From: CAZSAT01 sp964604675
GTDB taxonomy: Bacteria > Myxococcota_A > UBA796 > CAJQPC01
Length of the DNA: 36,567 nt
Direction of reading: 5' to 3'
Assembly (NCBI GenBank): GCA_964604675.1
Contig: CAZSAT010000073.1
Coordinates: 1 to 36,567 of the forward strand
Shown one piece after another: positions 1-6,748 of the stretch (position 1 is its first letter; every line of letters starts with the position of its first letter). A program made the position numbers and the translations under genes. Under the pieces are notes generated by a model, which did no database searches, was not told where the DNA came from, and was given only the letters and a program-made list of their open reading frames with translations.

Positions 1-126
1 GGTGTCGGTGTCCGAGTCGGTGTCGGTGTCCGTGTCCGTCTCGGTCGTGGAGCCGGTGTCGTCGCCGGGCTCATCGCCGCAGCCGCCGAGCGCCAGGATC
101 AGAGAGAAGAGAGGAGTGAACTTCAT
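1..126 (-). CDS. Lipoprotein, N-terminal part (runs off left edge)
   Basis: Only the first 42 codons are present; the gene continues beyond base 1. The ATG at 126 opens a lipoprotein signal peptide (MKFTPLFSLILALGGCGD) with Cys16 as the probable lipidation site. After it comes an acidic linker that becomes a repeated Thr-Asp/Ser-Asp tract, which explains the near-tandem DNA repeat in the first 60 bases. Such linkers tether outer-membrane lipoproteins in myxobacteria. It lies 27 bases after the HmuY-like gene on the same strand, so it is probably the last visible gene of the Fur-controlled operon. Function cannot be told from this part; a metal- or haem-binding role is only inferred from position. 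Confidence 0.75.
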   Translation of the reverse strand, partial: MKFTPLFSLILALGGCGDEPGDDTGSTTETDTDTDTDSDTDT

Positions 127-153
127 GGTGTGGTCTCCGGGTGGATGGAATCG

Positions 154-747
154 TCAGGGCGACGCCACTGCGCCCCACCGGAAGGTCATGAACCCCGGTG
201 TGCCAGCGTCGTCGTAGTAGCTCTCGATGCGGACCTTGAAGAAGCCGCCCTCGACCGAGCGGAGGACGTAGACAAGGTCGTCTTTGGACGACAGCACGTG
301 GGTCGCCTCGTCGTAGTCGTACCAGCCCGCCATGGCGTACTCGGGCACACCGTCCTCGTCGGCGTCGGGCTCATCGGTGACGTAGCCGTCGTCCGGTGCG
401 GTGGTGATGGCGTCGAAGTCGTCTCCCTCGAGCACGGCGACCTCCACGCCCCCCGAGCCGCTCACGCCGCCGTTGAGCTTCGGCAGGTAGCGCTGAAAGG
501 CCAGGTCCCAGCCCTGCGAGCTCTCCGGGTCGCCCACGCTCACCGTCGAGGCGGACTCGAGCTCGAAGTAGACCCAGGTTTCGTAGTCCGTGGCGTCGAG
601 CACGGTCGTTGTCGTCCCGTCCCCTTCGTCCACGTTGCCCTCGGGCGCGGCGGTGTCGGCAGCGGTGTCGTCGTGCCCCCCGATGTCGGGCGCGCAGGCA
701 ACGAGCAGCGCGGGTACTCCGAAAGCGAGCAGCAGGATCCTGGTCAT
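154..747 (-). CDS. HmuY-family haem-binding lipoprotein
   Basis: A 197-residue protein with a lipoprotein signal (MTRILLLAFGVPALLVAC, Cys18 in the lipobox) and a short acidic Asp/Thr linker. The rest matches my knowledge of the HmuY family: a WVYFELES-like strand, then WDLAFQRY, LNGGVSGSGG, a DADEDGVPEYAMAGWYDYD segment and a C-terminal YYDDAGTPG stretch. HmuY proteins sit on the outer membrane, capture haem and pass it to a TonB-dependent receptor. The start codon overlaps the stop of the receptor gene (ATGA, 744-747), so the two are translationally coupled. Family assignment is from pattern recognition; the true ligand (haem or another tetrapyrrole) is inferred. Confidence 0.85.
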   Translation of the reverse strand: MTRILLLAFGVPALLVACAPDIGGHDDTAADTAAPEGNVDEGDGTTTTVLDATDYETWVYFELESASTVSVGDPESSQGWDLAFQRYLPKLNGGVSGSGGVEVAVLEGDDFDAITTAPDDGYVTDEPDADEDGVPEYAMAGWYDYDEATHVLSSKDDLVYVLRSVEGGFFKVRIESYYDDAGTPGFMTFRWGAVASP

Positions 748-2786
748 GGCTCCGTTCCTCCTTCGGGGGCCCCGTGTCGGCGGACCTCCCATGGGTAGCG
801 GCCGGTGAGCCCGGCGTAGAAGCTGCGCGGCGGCAGCGGCGTCCACTCCGCGTCCCCCGCGTCGAGCAGGTTGTCCGCGCCGGCGAAGAGCGACACGGCG
901 CCCCACAGCTCCTTGCTGATCCGGGCGTCCAGGGTCGCGTAGGGCTCGGCGTCGGAGCGGTCTTCGACGCCGTCGCCGTCGACATCGAGGTAGTAGGGCC
1001 GGCTGCCCACGAGCGACCCGCGCAGCACGGCGAGGGTTCCCCAGGGCTCGTAGCGCCAGGTCAGCCGGAAGGTGCCGCGGTGCAGGGCACGCCCTTCGAG
1101 CGGTCGGTCTTCTACCAGGTCCCGCGTGTCCGTGAGCGCGTAGCCGAGGTCGACGCCGATCCCCGCGGGGAGCCCGAGGGCCAGCGCCGCCTCGCCACCC
1201 TGGGTATAGGCGTCGGCGACGTTGACGTAGCCGTACCGTGTGGGTGAGCCGGCCTCGGCCTCCTCGAGGGTCCCGGTGGTGATGAGGTTGTCGAGGTCGT
1301 TTCGGAATGCGCCCAGCGACAGCCAGAGCCAGTCGGTCGGCTCCCACTCCACCCCGAGGCTGGCGTTGCGCGAGGTCTCCGGCACCAGCTCGAGGTTGCC
1401 GGCGACGACGTAGCCCGCCCCCGGGTTCTCGAAGTACAGCAGCAGCTCCTTGAAGCTCGGGGCTCGGTAGCCCCAGCCGTAGCTGGCGCGGATCACGAGG
1501 CGCTCCACGGGATCGAAGCGCGCCGACAGCTTTGGCGTCGGGTGCACGCCGAACTGGGTGTCCAGGTCGAGCCGGGCGCCGGGCAGCAGGGTCAGACGGG
1601 GCGCGTCAGACAGGTCCCACTCGTCCTGGGCGAAGAGCGCCAGGCGCCATCGCTCGCCGGAGCCAGCCTCCAACCGGTCCGAGAGCATCCACTCGTTGAG
1701 CCCTTCGGTGCCCACCGTGACCAGGTGCGACTCGCCGAGGTAGCGGTCGTACTGCACGGCGAGCTGGGCCAGCCGCTCGCGCGTGTCCTCGTAGGTGTCC
1801 AGCGCGCTCGAATCGCGCTGGTCGCTGTCGTACTGGTCCCGGTACCAGGTCGCGTAGCCGGTGACCTGGAGTCGCGAGCGCCCGGTGGGCCAGCCGTCGA
1901 GTCCCAGGGCGACCTGCCCCTCCTCGGTGAGGTTGCGCCGGTCGAAGACGGCACCACCGTCGGAGGTGTCGATCCCGCGGCTGTCCCGGAACAGGTAGCC
2001 GCCGCGACCGATCACCCGCCAGTCCGGGCTCAGGCGCAGCTCGGTCCGGTTGCCGACGTCGAACCCACTGTACGCGCTGCCGCTGGTCGCCACGTCCCTG
2101 GGATCGAGGTCGTAGGCATCCGCCCGGTGGAAGCCACCGGTGAACATGGTGGACACCCGCTCCCGCCTGACCCCCACGCCCGCAGCCAGGTCCACTGCCG
2201 CCAACGTGCCGTAGCTCCCATAGAGTTCGGCCGAGAGCGGTGCCGTCGGACGGCGCGTGATGATGTTGATGACGCCACCCATCGCGTCGGAGCCGTACAG
2301 CACGGAGCTCGGCCCCTTGACGATCTCGACTCGCTCGATCCACTCGACCGGGTACCGGGACAGGTCCACGGCGCCCGCCTTGCGGCCGATCACGCGTTGC
2401 CCGTCGACAAGGACCAGCACCTGCTGCGGGTCGAGACCCTGCATCCGTATCGTTGAGCCAGCGAAGGAGCGGCTGACGTCCATCCCTGGGTGTTCCTCGA
2501 GCAGCTCGTCGAGGGTCTGGGCACCCGACGCCTCGATCTCGTCCCGGTCGATCACCTCGACCGCGACCGGACTGTCCCCGAGCGGCGTCTCGGTCCGCGT
2601 CGCCGTCACGACGATCTCCAGGATCGGCTCGTCGCCGACAAGCGCAGGATCGTCGGGCTCGTCCGGCTCGTCGCCGGCGTGGGCGACCGCCGGCCAGGCC
2701 AGCAGCGCCAACAGCAGGCCGTATTGAAAATGAAATTCATTTTCAATACGAGAGCGAACGAACCTGTGTCCAGGACGGGCGACCAC
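744..2786 (-). CDS. TonB-dependent outer-membrane receptor (HmuR-like)
   Basis: About 680 residues. It has a hydrophobic signal core ending in AVAHA, then a TonB box-like EIVVTATR. The plug domain shows LDELLEEHPGMDVS, IRMQGLDPQQVLVLVDGQR and VEIVKGPSSVLYGSDAMGGV, followed by a 22-strand-type barrel. The family imports iron-siderophore, haem or cobalamin complexes using TonB energy; the HmuY neighbour points to haem or another tetrapyrrole. The start is uncertain. GTG at 2786 has a GAGG five bases upstream and lies just after the chelatase stop, but it places the Fur-like palindrome inside the coding leader. A start after the palindrome would need CTG or TTG. About 14 residues follow the last aromatic barrel residue (GRYPW), unusual because this family normally ends with the beta-signal. 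The tail overlaps the HmuY start. Confidence 0.9.
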   Translation of the reverse strand: MVARPGHRFVRSRIENEFHFQYGLLLALLAWPAVAHAGDEPDEPDDPALVGDEPILEIVVTATRTETPLGDSPVAVEVIDRDEIEASGAQTLDELLEEHPGMDVSRSFAGSTIRMQGLDPQQVLVLVDGQRVIGRKAGAVDLSRYPVEWIERVEIVKGPSSVLYGSDAMGGVINIITRRPTAPLSAELYGSYGTLAAVDLAAGVGVRRERVSTMFTGGFHRADAYDLDPRDVATSGSAYSGFDVGNRTELRLSPDWRVIGRGGYLFRDSRGIDTSDGGAVFDRRNLTEEGQVALGLDGWPTGRSRLQVTGYATWYRDQYDSDQRDSSALDTYEDTRERLAQLAVQYDRYLGESHLVTVGTEGLNEWMLSDRLEAGSGERWRLALFAQDEWDLSDAPRLTLLPGARLDLDTQFGVHPTPKLSARFDPVERLVIRASYGWGYRAPSFKELLLYFENPGAGYVVAGNLELVPETSRNASLGVEWEPTDWLWLSLGAFRNDLDNLITTGTLEEAEAGSPTRYGYVNVADAYTQGGEAALALGLPAGIGVDLGYALTDTRDLVEDRPLEGRALHRGTFRLTWRYEPWGTLAVLRGSLVGSRPYYLDVDGDGVEDRSDAEPYATLDARISKELWGAVSLFAGADNLLDAGDAEWTPLPPRSFYAGLTGRYPWEVRRHGAPEGGTEP
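2721..2749. promoter_or_regulatory. Fur-like operator 1 (29-bp palindrome)
   Basis: The stretch is palindromic with 14-base arms around one central base, and is strikingly AT-rich in GC-rich surroundings. It contains the 7-1-7 pattern TGAAATTCATTTTCA, which resembles Fur boxes. It lies just before the signal-peptide core of the TonB receptor, so it could repress transcription of the receptor and HmuY when iron is plentiful. Binding by Fur rather than a relative (Zur, PerR) is inferred from the sequence pattern and the iron/haem-type genes. Confidence 0.75.
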
Positions 2787-2793
2787 ACAGACC

Positions 2794-4632
2794 TCAGTGC
2801 CCTTCGTGCGCGTGGTGGCTGTGTTCGCCGTGCTCGGCACCGCCCATGCCGGGCGGGTCTGCCTGTTCGCTCGGGCCTGCTCCGTCGACGAGCTCGCTCC
2901 CGCCAGCGATCCCGAGCCGTCGGGCGCCCTCCGCGACCTGCTCGTCCAGCCATCGGTCGAACTGGGTGCTGGGCGCGAAGCCCTCACCGAGCACGTAGTC
3001 CAGGCCCTCGAGGAACTGTTCCTCACTGCCCTGCCCGGTGGTACGGGCGGGGATGACGATCGCCCGGCCCCCGTCCGCGCTCGCCGCCTCGACCATCGCG
3101 CGGATGGCCGCCACCTCCGCCTCGCGCTGGTCCGGCCAGTCCTCGCGCCAGGTCCCGGTCTGGATGGCGCGGAAGGAGTCGCCACCGTTGCTCCGCATCC
3201 ACGTTGCGAGGTGGTCGAGCACCCCGCGCCAGTGGTCGTTGGTGGTGTCGTCGCCGTACCCATGGGCGACGAGGATGATCGTCTCCTTGCCGGGATCGGT
3301 CGACTGGGCCCGCGCCCGCTCGAGGAGGGCCTCGGCAAAGAGCGGGTGGGCCTCCAGGCCACCCACGGTGACCACGGGGGCCGCGGTCTCGATGCGCCCG
3401 CCCGGAGTCGCTCCGTGCCCGCCATGCCCGTGCCCGCCCATCCCGTGTCCGGCATGTCCGCCGTGCCCGCCCGCCTCGACGTCCAGGCCGAACATGCGCT
3501 CCACGGTGCCCTTGAAGCTCTGCTCCAGGCCGAAGATCCGCACGACCACGATGGCCCTGGCGCCGCGCTCCTCGAGGCGGCGCACCGCCTGCTCGATCAC
3601 CGGCTGGTCCGCCATGCAGAAGGCGAACTCGACCATCACCCGATCCGCGAGACCCTCCGCGGCCTCCCGCATGGCCTCGTTCCACTCGTAGTCCGAGCCG
3701 TGGGCCAGGAAGACCACGCCGAGGTCCTCCCACCCGAGCCCGGTCGCCTTGCGCGTCTCGCGCGTCATCCAGGTGGCCAACGCCGGGTCCGTGCCGAGGT
3801 CGCCATCGACGAAGGTCACGCGGTCGGGCAGGTGCCGCTGAACGGCGGCGGCGAGGGACATCATGCTGTCGAGCTTGGGCCCCAGGTGGAAGAGCACGAG
3901 CGCTGGGCGGCCCGGCCCTCGCATCGCCGCGACCAGGTCCCGCCGCACTTCCCTCTCGCGCGCCTCCGCTTCGGCCCCTTCGGCGTCGTAGGCCACGAGC
4001 GCGGTCACCTGCTTGAAGCCCAGGCCGGCAGCCGCCCGGTCGGCGATCTGCTGGAGATCCCGCTCCATCGCCTCCCGGGAGGTCGGGTCGGCAGCCCCAT
4101 ACCCGAGCACCACGACCGACCGACGCCCGGCGTCCTCGATGCCGCGAAGCTGTTCCGCGAGCGCGTCGACGGCGAAGTAGGAGCCACCGAAGGGCGCGGC
4201 CCAGACGATGGGTGCCGTCGCGTCCGCCAGCGCCGAGCGCACCAGCGACAGGTCGGGGTCGCTGGGCGCGACGAACAGCGGGAGCACCGCCACGCGCTCC
4301 ACCCCCTCCTCGTGGAGTGCGGTGACGGCGTGCTGGGCGCGAGCCACGCTGCGCTCGTCCGTCACGAAGACGAGGCGGGCGCTTTGCCGCTCGACAGCGA
4401 CGAAGCTCTCGAAGGCCGCCCGGACCTCCTCGTTGCCCATGAAGCCGCGATCCGTGGCGAGTACCAGGATGCCCGGCGCTTCCTCCTGGGGCACGCCGGC
4501 ACCTTGCAGCGGGTGCTCGTGTTCGGCACGCGCATCGGAGGGGGAGGGCCCGGCGTCGGACGCGACGGAGACGGCAGAGAGGCTGATGGCCGACAGGGAG
4601 ACCAGGGCGGCGAGGAGGTGTGAGCGGGTCAC
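2794..4632 (-). CDS. Secreted CbiX-type (class II) chelatase, four half-domains, His-rich
   Basis: 612 residues from a GTG at 4632, with AGGA six bases upstream. A Sec signal peptide (MTRSHLLAALVSLSAISLSA) implies periplasmic location. The mature protein has four CbiX/sirohydrochlorin-chelatase-like half-units, starting near residues 53 (LVLATDRG), 175 (VVLGYGAAD), 308 (VFLAHGSD) and 455 (LVAHGYGDD). Only the last two keep the catalytic-type His of the HGS motif. A Gly-His-rich linker lies near residues 390-410 and a His-rich tail (HGEHSHHAHEGH) closes the protein; both could bind metal. Usual CbiX/CbiK enzymes put cobalt, nickel or iron into sirohydrochlorin in the cytoplasm and are 120-300 residues long. 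Secretion, four units and linkage to TonB receptor and HmuY genes are unusual. A role in removing or inserting iron in haem-like molecules in the periplasm is inferred. Confidence 0.85.
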   Translation of the reverse strand: MTRSHLLAALVSLSAISLSAVSVASDAGPSPSDARAEHEHPLQGAGVPQEEAPGILVLATDRGFMGNEEVRAAFESFVAVERQSARLVFVTDERSVARAQHAVTALHEEGVERVAVLPLFVAPSDPDLSLVRSALADATAPIVWAAPFGGSYFAVDALAEQLRGIEDAGRRSVVVLGYGAADPTSREAMERDLQQIADRAAAGLGFKQVTALVAYDAEGAEAEAREREVRRDLVAAMRGPGRPALVLFHLGPKLDSMMSLAAAVQRHLPDRVTFVDGDLGTDPALATWMTRETRKATGLGWEDLGVVFLAHGSDYEWNEAMREAAEGLADRVMVEFAFCMADQPVIEQAVRRLEERGARAIVVVRIFGLEQSFKGTVERMFGLDVEAGGHGGHAGHGMGGHGHGGHGATPGGRIETAAPVVTVGGLEAHPLFAEALLERARAQSTDPGKETIILVAHGYGDDTTNDHWRGVLDHLATWMRSNGGDSFRAIQTGTWREDWPDQREAEVAAIRAMVEAASADGGRAIVIPARTTGQGSEEQFLEGLDYVLGEGFAPSTQFDRWLDEQVAEGARRLGIAGGSELVDGAGPSEQADPPGMGGAEHGEHSHHAHEGH

Positions 4633-4641
4633 GGGCGGTCC

Positions 4642-4668
4642 TATTGAAAATGAAAGTCAATTTCATTT
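4642..4668. promoter_or_regulatory. Fur-like operator 2
   Basis: An AT-rich block ending nine bases upstream of the GTG start of the secreted chelatase. It shares the layout TATTGAAAATGAAA then TCA then TTTCA with operator 1, and contains the 7-1-7 pattern TGAAAGTCAATTTCA. Closeness to the start suggests that it overlaps the core promoter and that the mRNA leader is very short. Fur identity is inferred. Confidence 0.72.
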
Positions 4669-4703
4669 AGAGGTCCAACTGGTACCCGTGCCCGCGGGGG
4701 CTG

Positions 4704-4990
4704 TCAAGGGGGATCATCCGCACCGCCACGACGGATGCGCCCGGCCTCCTGCACCACCAGGTCGAAGGTCACCTGGACGTCGGTGTCCCCGGGCAGCGAC
4801 TCGAATCCGCCGGCCGCCAGGTCGTGGGCCAGGGTGCAGGTCTTAGCCGGCGCGTCGTCTCGGGCGGCAGGTGCCGCAGGGTCACGGTCAGCGCCCCGCT
4901 CCCGGAGGCGTCGGTCGTCACGGTGCTGTCGAGGCCCACCCCGCAGCCGTTCGCGTCGGTGTCCGCGTAGCCGTGCGACAGGAGGGGGCG
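4704..4990 (-). pseudogene. 3' remnant of a secreted-protein gene, frameshifted
   Basis: The last ~95 codons of a gene survive on the minus strand, without a start or signal sequence. One frame reads GYADTDANGCGVGLDSTVTT through LTVTLRHLPPE. Near 4855 the sensible reading shifts to another frame, DAPAKTCTLAHDLAAGG through VQVTFDLVVQEAGRIRRGG, and stops at 4704. Composition (Asp/Thr-rich, paired Cys, beta-strand-like) suits an exported lipoprotein. It ends about 35 bases before Fur-like operator 2 and has the same orientation as the uptake operon. Its 5' part seems to have been replaced by the ATPase remnant upstream. I do not recognise the family. Confidence 0.6.
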
Positions 4991-5859
4991 GTCATGCCCT
5001 CGGCGTCGTCGAAGACCAAGGTCGGATGCGTGCCGTGCTGGTCGGTCCAGCTCCCGAGGCAGCGCTGGGCGTCGTCGAACATGTCGGTGCGATGGAGGCG
5101 CACCTTGAGCCCCTGCTGGCGGCACAGCGAGCGCATGAAGCCCGAGGGCGTGGTGGGAATCTGGCAAATGCGGAAGACGGCGTAGCGGTCCCGGGGCAGC
5201 TCGCGGACGAAGCGCCTCAGCGTGATGGACTTCCCAGCGCCGCTGGGTCCGGTGACCAAGGCGAGGCCCCGGACCTCGAGCCTGAAGCGCAGGCCGGCCA
5301 GCAGCTCGCGCTGGCTCCGTCGCGCCCCGACCAGGAGGGTGGACCGTGGGATGTTGAGCGACGGCGCTGTGCTCAGCAGGGTGAGTCCGCGTGCGAGTTG
5401 TCCGACTGCGGTTGCGGCCTCCTCCTTCCACCGCGCCAACCCGCCCGACGGGGGCAACCCCGCCGGGTACTCCTCCTCCAGCGGTCTCGGCGCGAGATGG
5501 TCGACCACGACCTGCCGAATGGCCTGCTGCCATCGCAGCCCATCGGGGAGCAGCCGGGCTAGCCAGCGCTGGGCAGCGCGGCGGCTCGGGCGCTCTTCGC
5601 CCCAGGGCCACTCCACGTGGTGCAGTCCCCGGTCGGTTTTCAGCCAGGTCCACACCGCCGTGAACACGGTCAGCAAGCCGTGCCGGGACCAGTGGATGTC
5701 CCGCGGAGGGCGGTCATGCACCGGCTGTCCTTCCGGGCCTCGCCAGCGCTGCTTGTGCACGACGAGCCTGCGGAGCCGCCCGCCGTGCAGCACCGACAGC
5801 GTCTTCCGCGTGTAGCCGTGCCCCACCCAGTCCCGGTCAGGACGAGCGCCGCGGCACAC
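4991..5859 (-). pseudogene. Transposition-type AAA ATPase remnant
   Basis: The reading frame begins with an Arg/Trp-rich segment (RRLVVHKQRWRG; LTVFTAVWTWLKTDRGLHHV) like the accessory protein of some insertion elements. It continues into an ATPase module with Walker A GPSGAGKS and Walker B-like LVFDDAEGM, as in TniB/IstB/ExeA-type helper proteins. Sense ends right after Walker B: the frame then gives low-complexity Arg/Thr residues where the other strand-frame belongs to the secreted-protein remnant. The N-terminus is also abrupt, with no good start or ribosome site. I take it as a truncated, possibly fused, mobile-element remnant. The exact family is uncertain and no transposase is visible. 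Confidence 0.55.
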
Positions 5860-6034
5860 CCAGCCTCGCGCCTACAGGCGAAGCTGCGAGCTCGGAAGGA
5901 CCGTGGTCATCCCAAACGTCTACGGGGGCGCCGTCCTCGGTCGCAAGCTCCCTGCGGGCGGCGCCCCGAGTCCTGGGGTCCCTACCGGGAGAGAGCGCTG
6001 GGACGTGGGGGCGGACGTCGGGATGAAACCGCGC
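5860..6034. other. Gene-free accessory DNA
   Basis: No convincing gene, RNA or repeat is seen here. It lies between the ATPase remnant and a short orphan ORF, within the stretch that looks like decayed mobile DNA. Possible terminal repeats of an insertion element could not be identified by eye. Confidence 0.4.
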
Positions 6035-6286
6035 TCAGGCGGGATGGGTACGCAGGATCGGACACGCATCAGACCCAGGCTGAGACAACGGGAGAACCAT
6101 GCGCTCTGGCGCGATGGCGTCCACCACCTTGGCGAACTCCTCGTCGCTGAGGCGAGCCAGGGTTGGCCCGGCGCGCTGGCACAGGGGTTGCCAGAACGCC
6201 GAGATCGGGCCGTGCCAACAATGTACCAACACCCGTGGAGCCCCCTCGTAGAGCGCCTTCACGAGCCGATCCGCGCCCATTTCCAT
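6035..6286 (-). CDS. Hypothetical 83-residue protein, perhaps a fragment
   Basis: A short frame starting MEMGADRLVKALYEGAPRV and holding an LSDEEFAKVVDAIAPERM segment that looks like a true helical protein. It is rich in Trp and Cys early on (VHCWHGPISAFWQPLCQ). I do not recognise it. Its start codon lies exactly at the point where tRNA-Thr sequence begins on the other strand. It may therefore be the truncated end of an element-borne gene beside an attachment site, where integrases often lie, but no integrase catalytic motif is visible. It may also be non-coding. Confidence 0.35.
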   Translation of the reverse strand: MEMGADRLVKALYEGAPRVLVHCWHGPISAFWQPLCQRAGPTLARLSDEEFAKVVDAIAPERMVLPLSQPGSDACPILRTHPA

Positions 6287-6334
6287 TGATTCGTAATCAG
6301 CAGGTCAGCGGTTCGAGTCCGCTTCTCGGCTCCA
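6285..6334 (+). tRNA. Truncated tRNA-Thr(CGT), 3' part only (attachment-site scar)
   Basis: From the anticodon arm onward this is a good tRNA: anticodon loop TTCGTAA (CGT at 6292-6294), variable loop, and a perfect T-arm (AGCGG, TTCGAGT, CCGCT). Then come acceptor strand TCTCGGC, discriminator T and encoded CCA at 6332-6334. The 5' half is missing: no GCCGAGA acceptor strand and no D-arm precede it, and the anticodon stem's 5' side pairs poorly (A opposite C, T opposite G). Tyrosine-recombinase elements insert in tRNA 3' ends and leave just such a duplicated 3' part, so this is probably one end of an integration. It is unlikely to give a working tRNA. Confidence 0.8.
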
Positions 6335-6340
6335 TCCACA

Positions 6341-6370
6341 AGGCCCTTCCACGTCGCCGCGGAGGGGCCT
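6341..6370 (+). terminator. Hairpin after the tRNA remnant
   Basis: AGGCCCTTCC and GGAGGGGCCT form a ten-pair stem (one G-T pair) with a ten-base loop, six bases after the CCA of the tRNA remnant. Position suits the original tRNA terminator. The following bases are only weakly T-rich, so Rho-independent action is not certain. Confidence 0.5.
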
Positions 6371-6452
6371 CGCTCGTTCTGCCGGCCTTGTCGATCGCTG
6401 CTCCGGACTCGCCCTCCGAGATACTGCCGGCTCCAGCAACCGGAGGATTCCC

Positions 6453-6677
6453 ATGCCTGACCGCGACGTCCAGCGTGACGTGACCACCAGCCAGTTCGTG
6501 GACACCTTGCGGCGCATCGCGGATGCCCTGGAGTCCGGGGAGCGCGTGCGGATCCAGGTCGGCGGGCACCGGTTCCGCGTGCCGGCCGGCGCCAGCCTCT
6601 CCATCGAGCACGAGGTGGAGGACGGCCTCCACGAGCTCGAGCTCCAGCTCCAATGGTCCAGCGCCGACGACGATTGA
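6453..6677 (+). CDS. Amphi-Trp domain protein
   Basis: A 74-residue protein starting at an ATG preceded by GGAGG. It has the layout of the small amphi-Trp family: an N-terminal helix (TSQFVDTLRRIADALESGE), then alternating strands (VRIQVGGHRFRVPAG; LSIEHEVEDG) and a final LELQLQWSS, which holds the conserved Trp near the end. Members are short, found in bacteria and archaea, and of unknown function. It is compact and complete, with no signal peptide, so it is probably cytoplasmic. It lies on the chromosomal side of the tRNA scar. The next gene starts 72 bases downstream and may be cotranscribed. Confidence 0.75.
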   Translation: MPDRDVQRDVTTSQFVDTLRRIADALESGERVRIQVGGHRFRVPAGASLSIEHEVEDGLHELELQLQWSSADDD

Positions 6678-6748
6678 CGCCGTGCGCGGAGCGGCGGAAG
6701 CGTCCGCTCGGAGCGGCGAGGCCGTCGACATCGGGATATCCGCGCGGG

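Noticed and set aside
1..60. Near-tandem six-base repeats
   Set aside because: Explained by codons for a Thr-Asp/Ser-Asp lipoprotein linker on the minus strand; not an independent repeat array.
2738..4666. ATG codons inside the two Fur-like operators as gene starts
   Set aside because: ATG 2740 is out of frame with the receptor and ATG 4666 is out of frame with the chelatase; the frames they open give Arg-rich nonsense.
4633..4720. A cobalamin riboswitch before the chelatase gene
   Set aside because: The gap is short and AT-rich with an operator pattern; no B12-box or structured leader is visible.
6259..6334. An intact tRNA-Thr gene
   Set aside because: No acceptor 5' strand or D-arm is found; only the part from the anticodon arm onward is tRNA-like.
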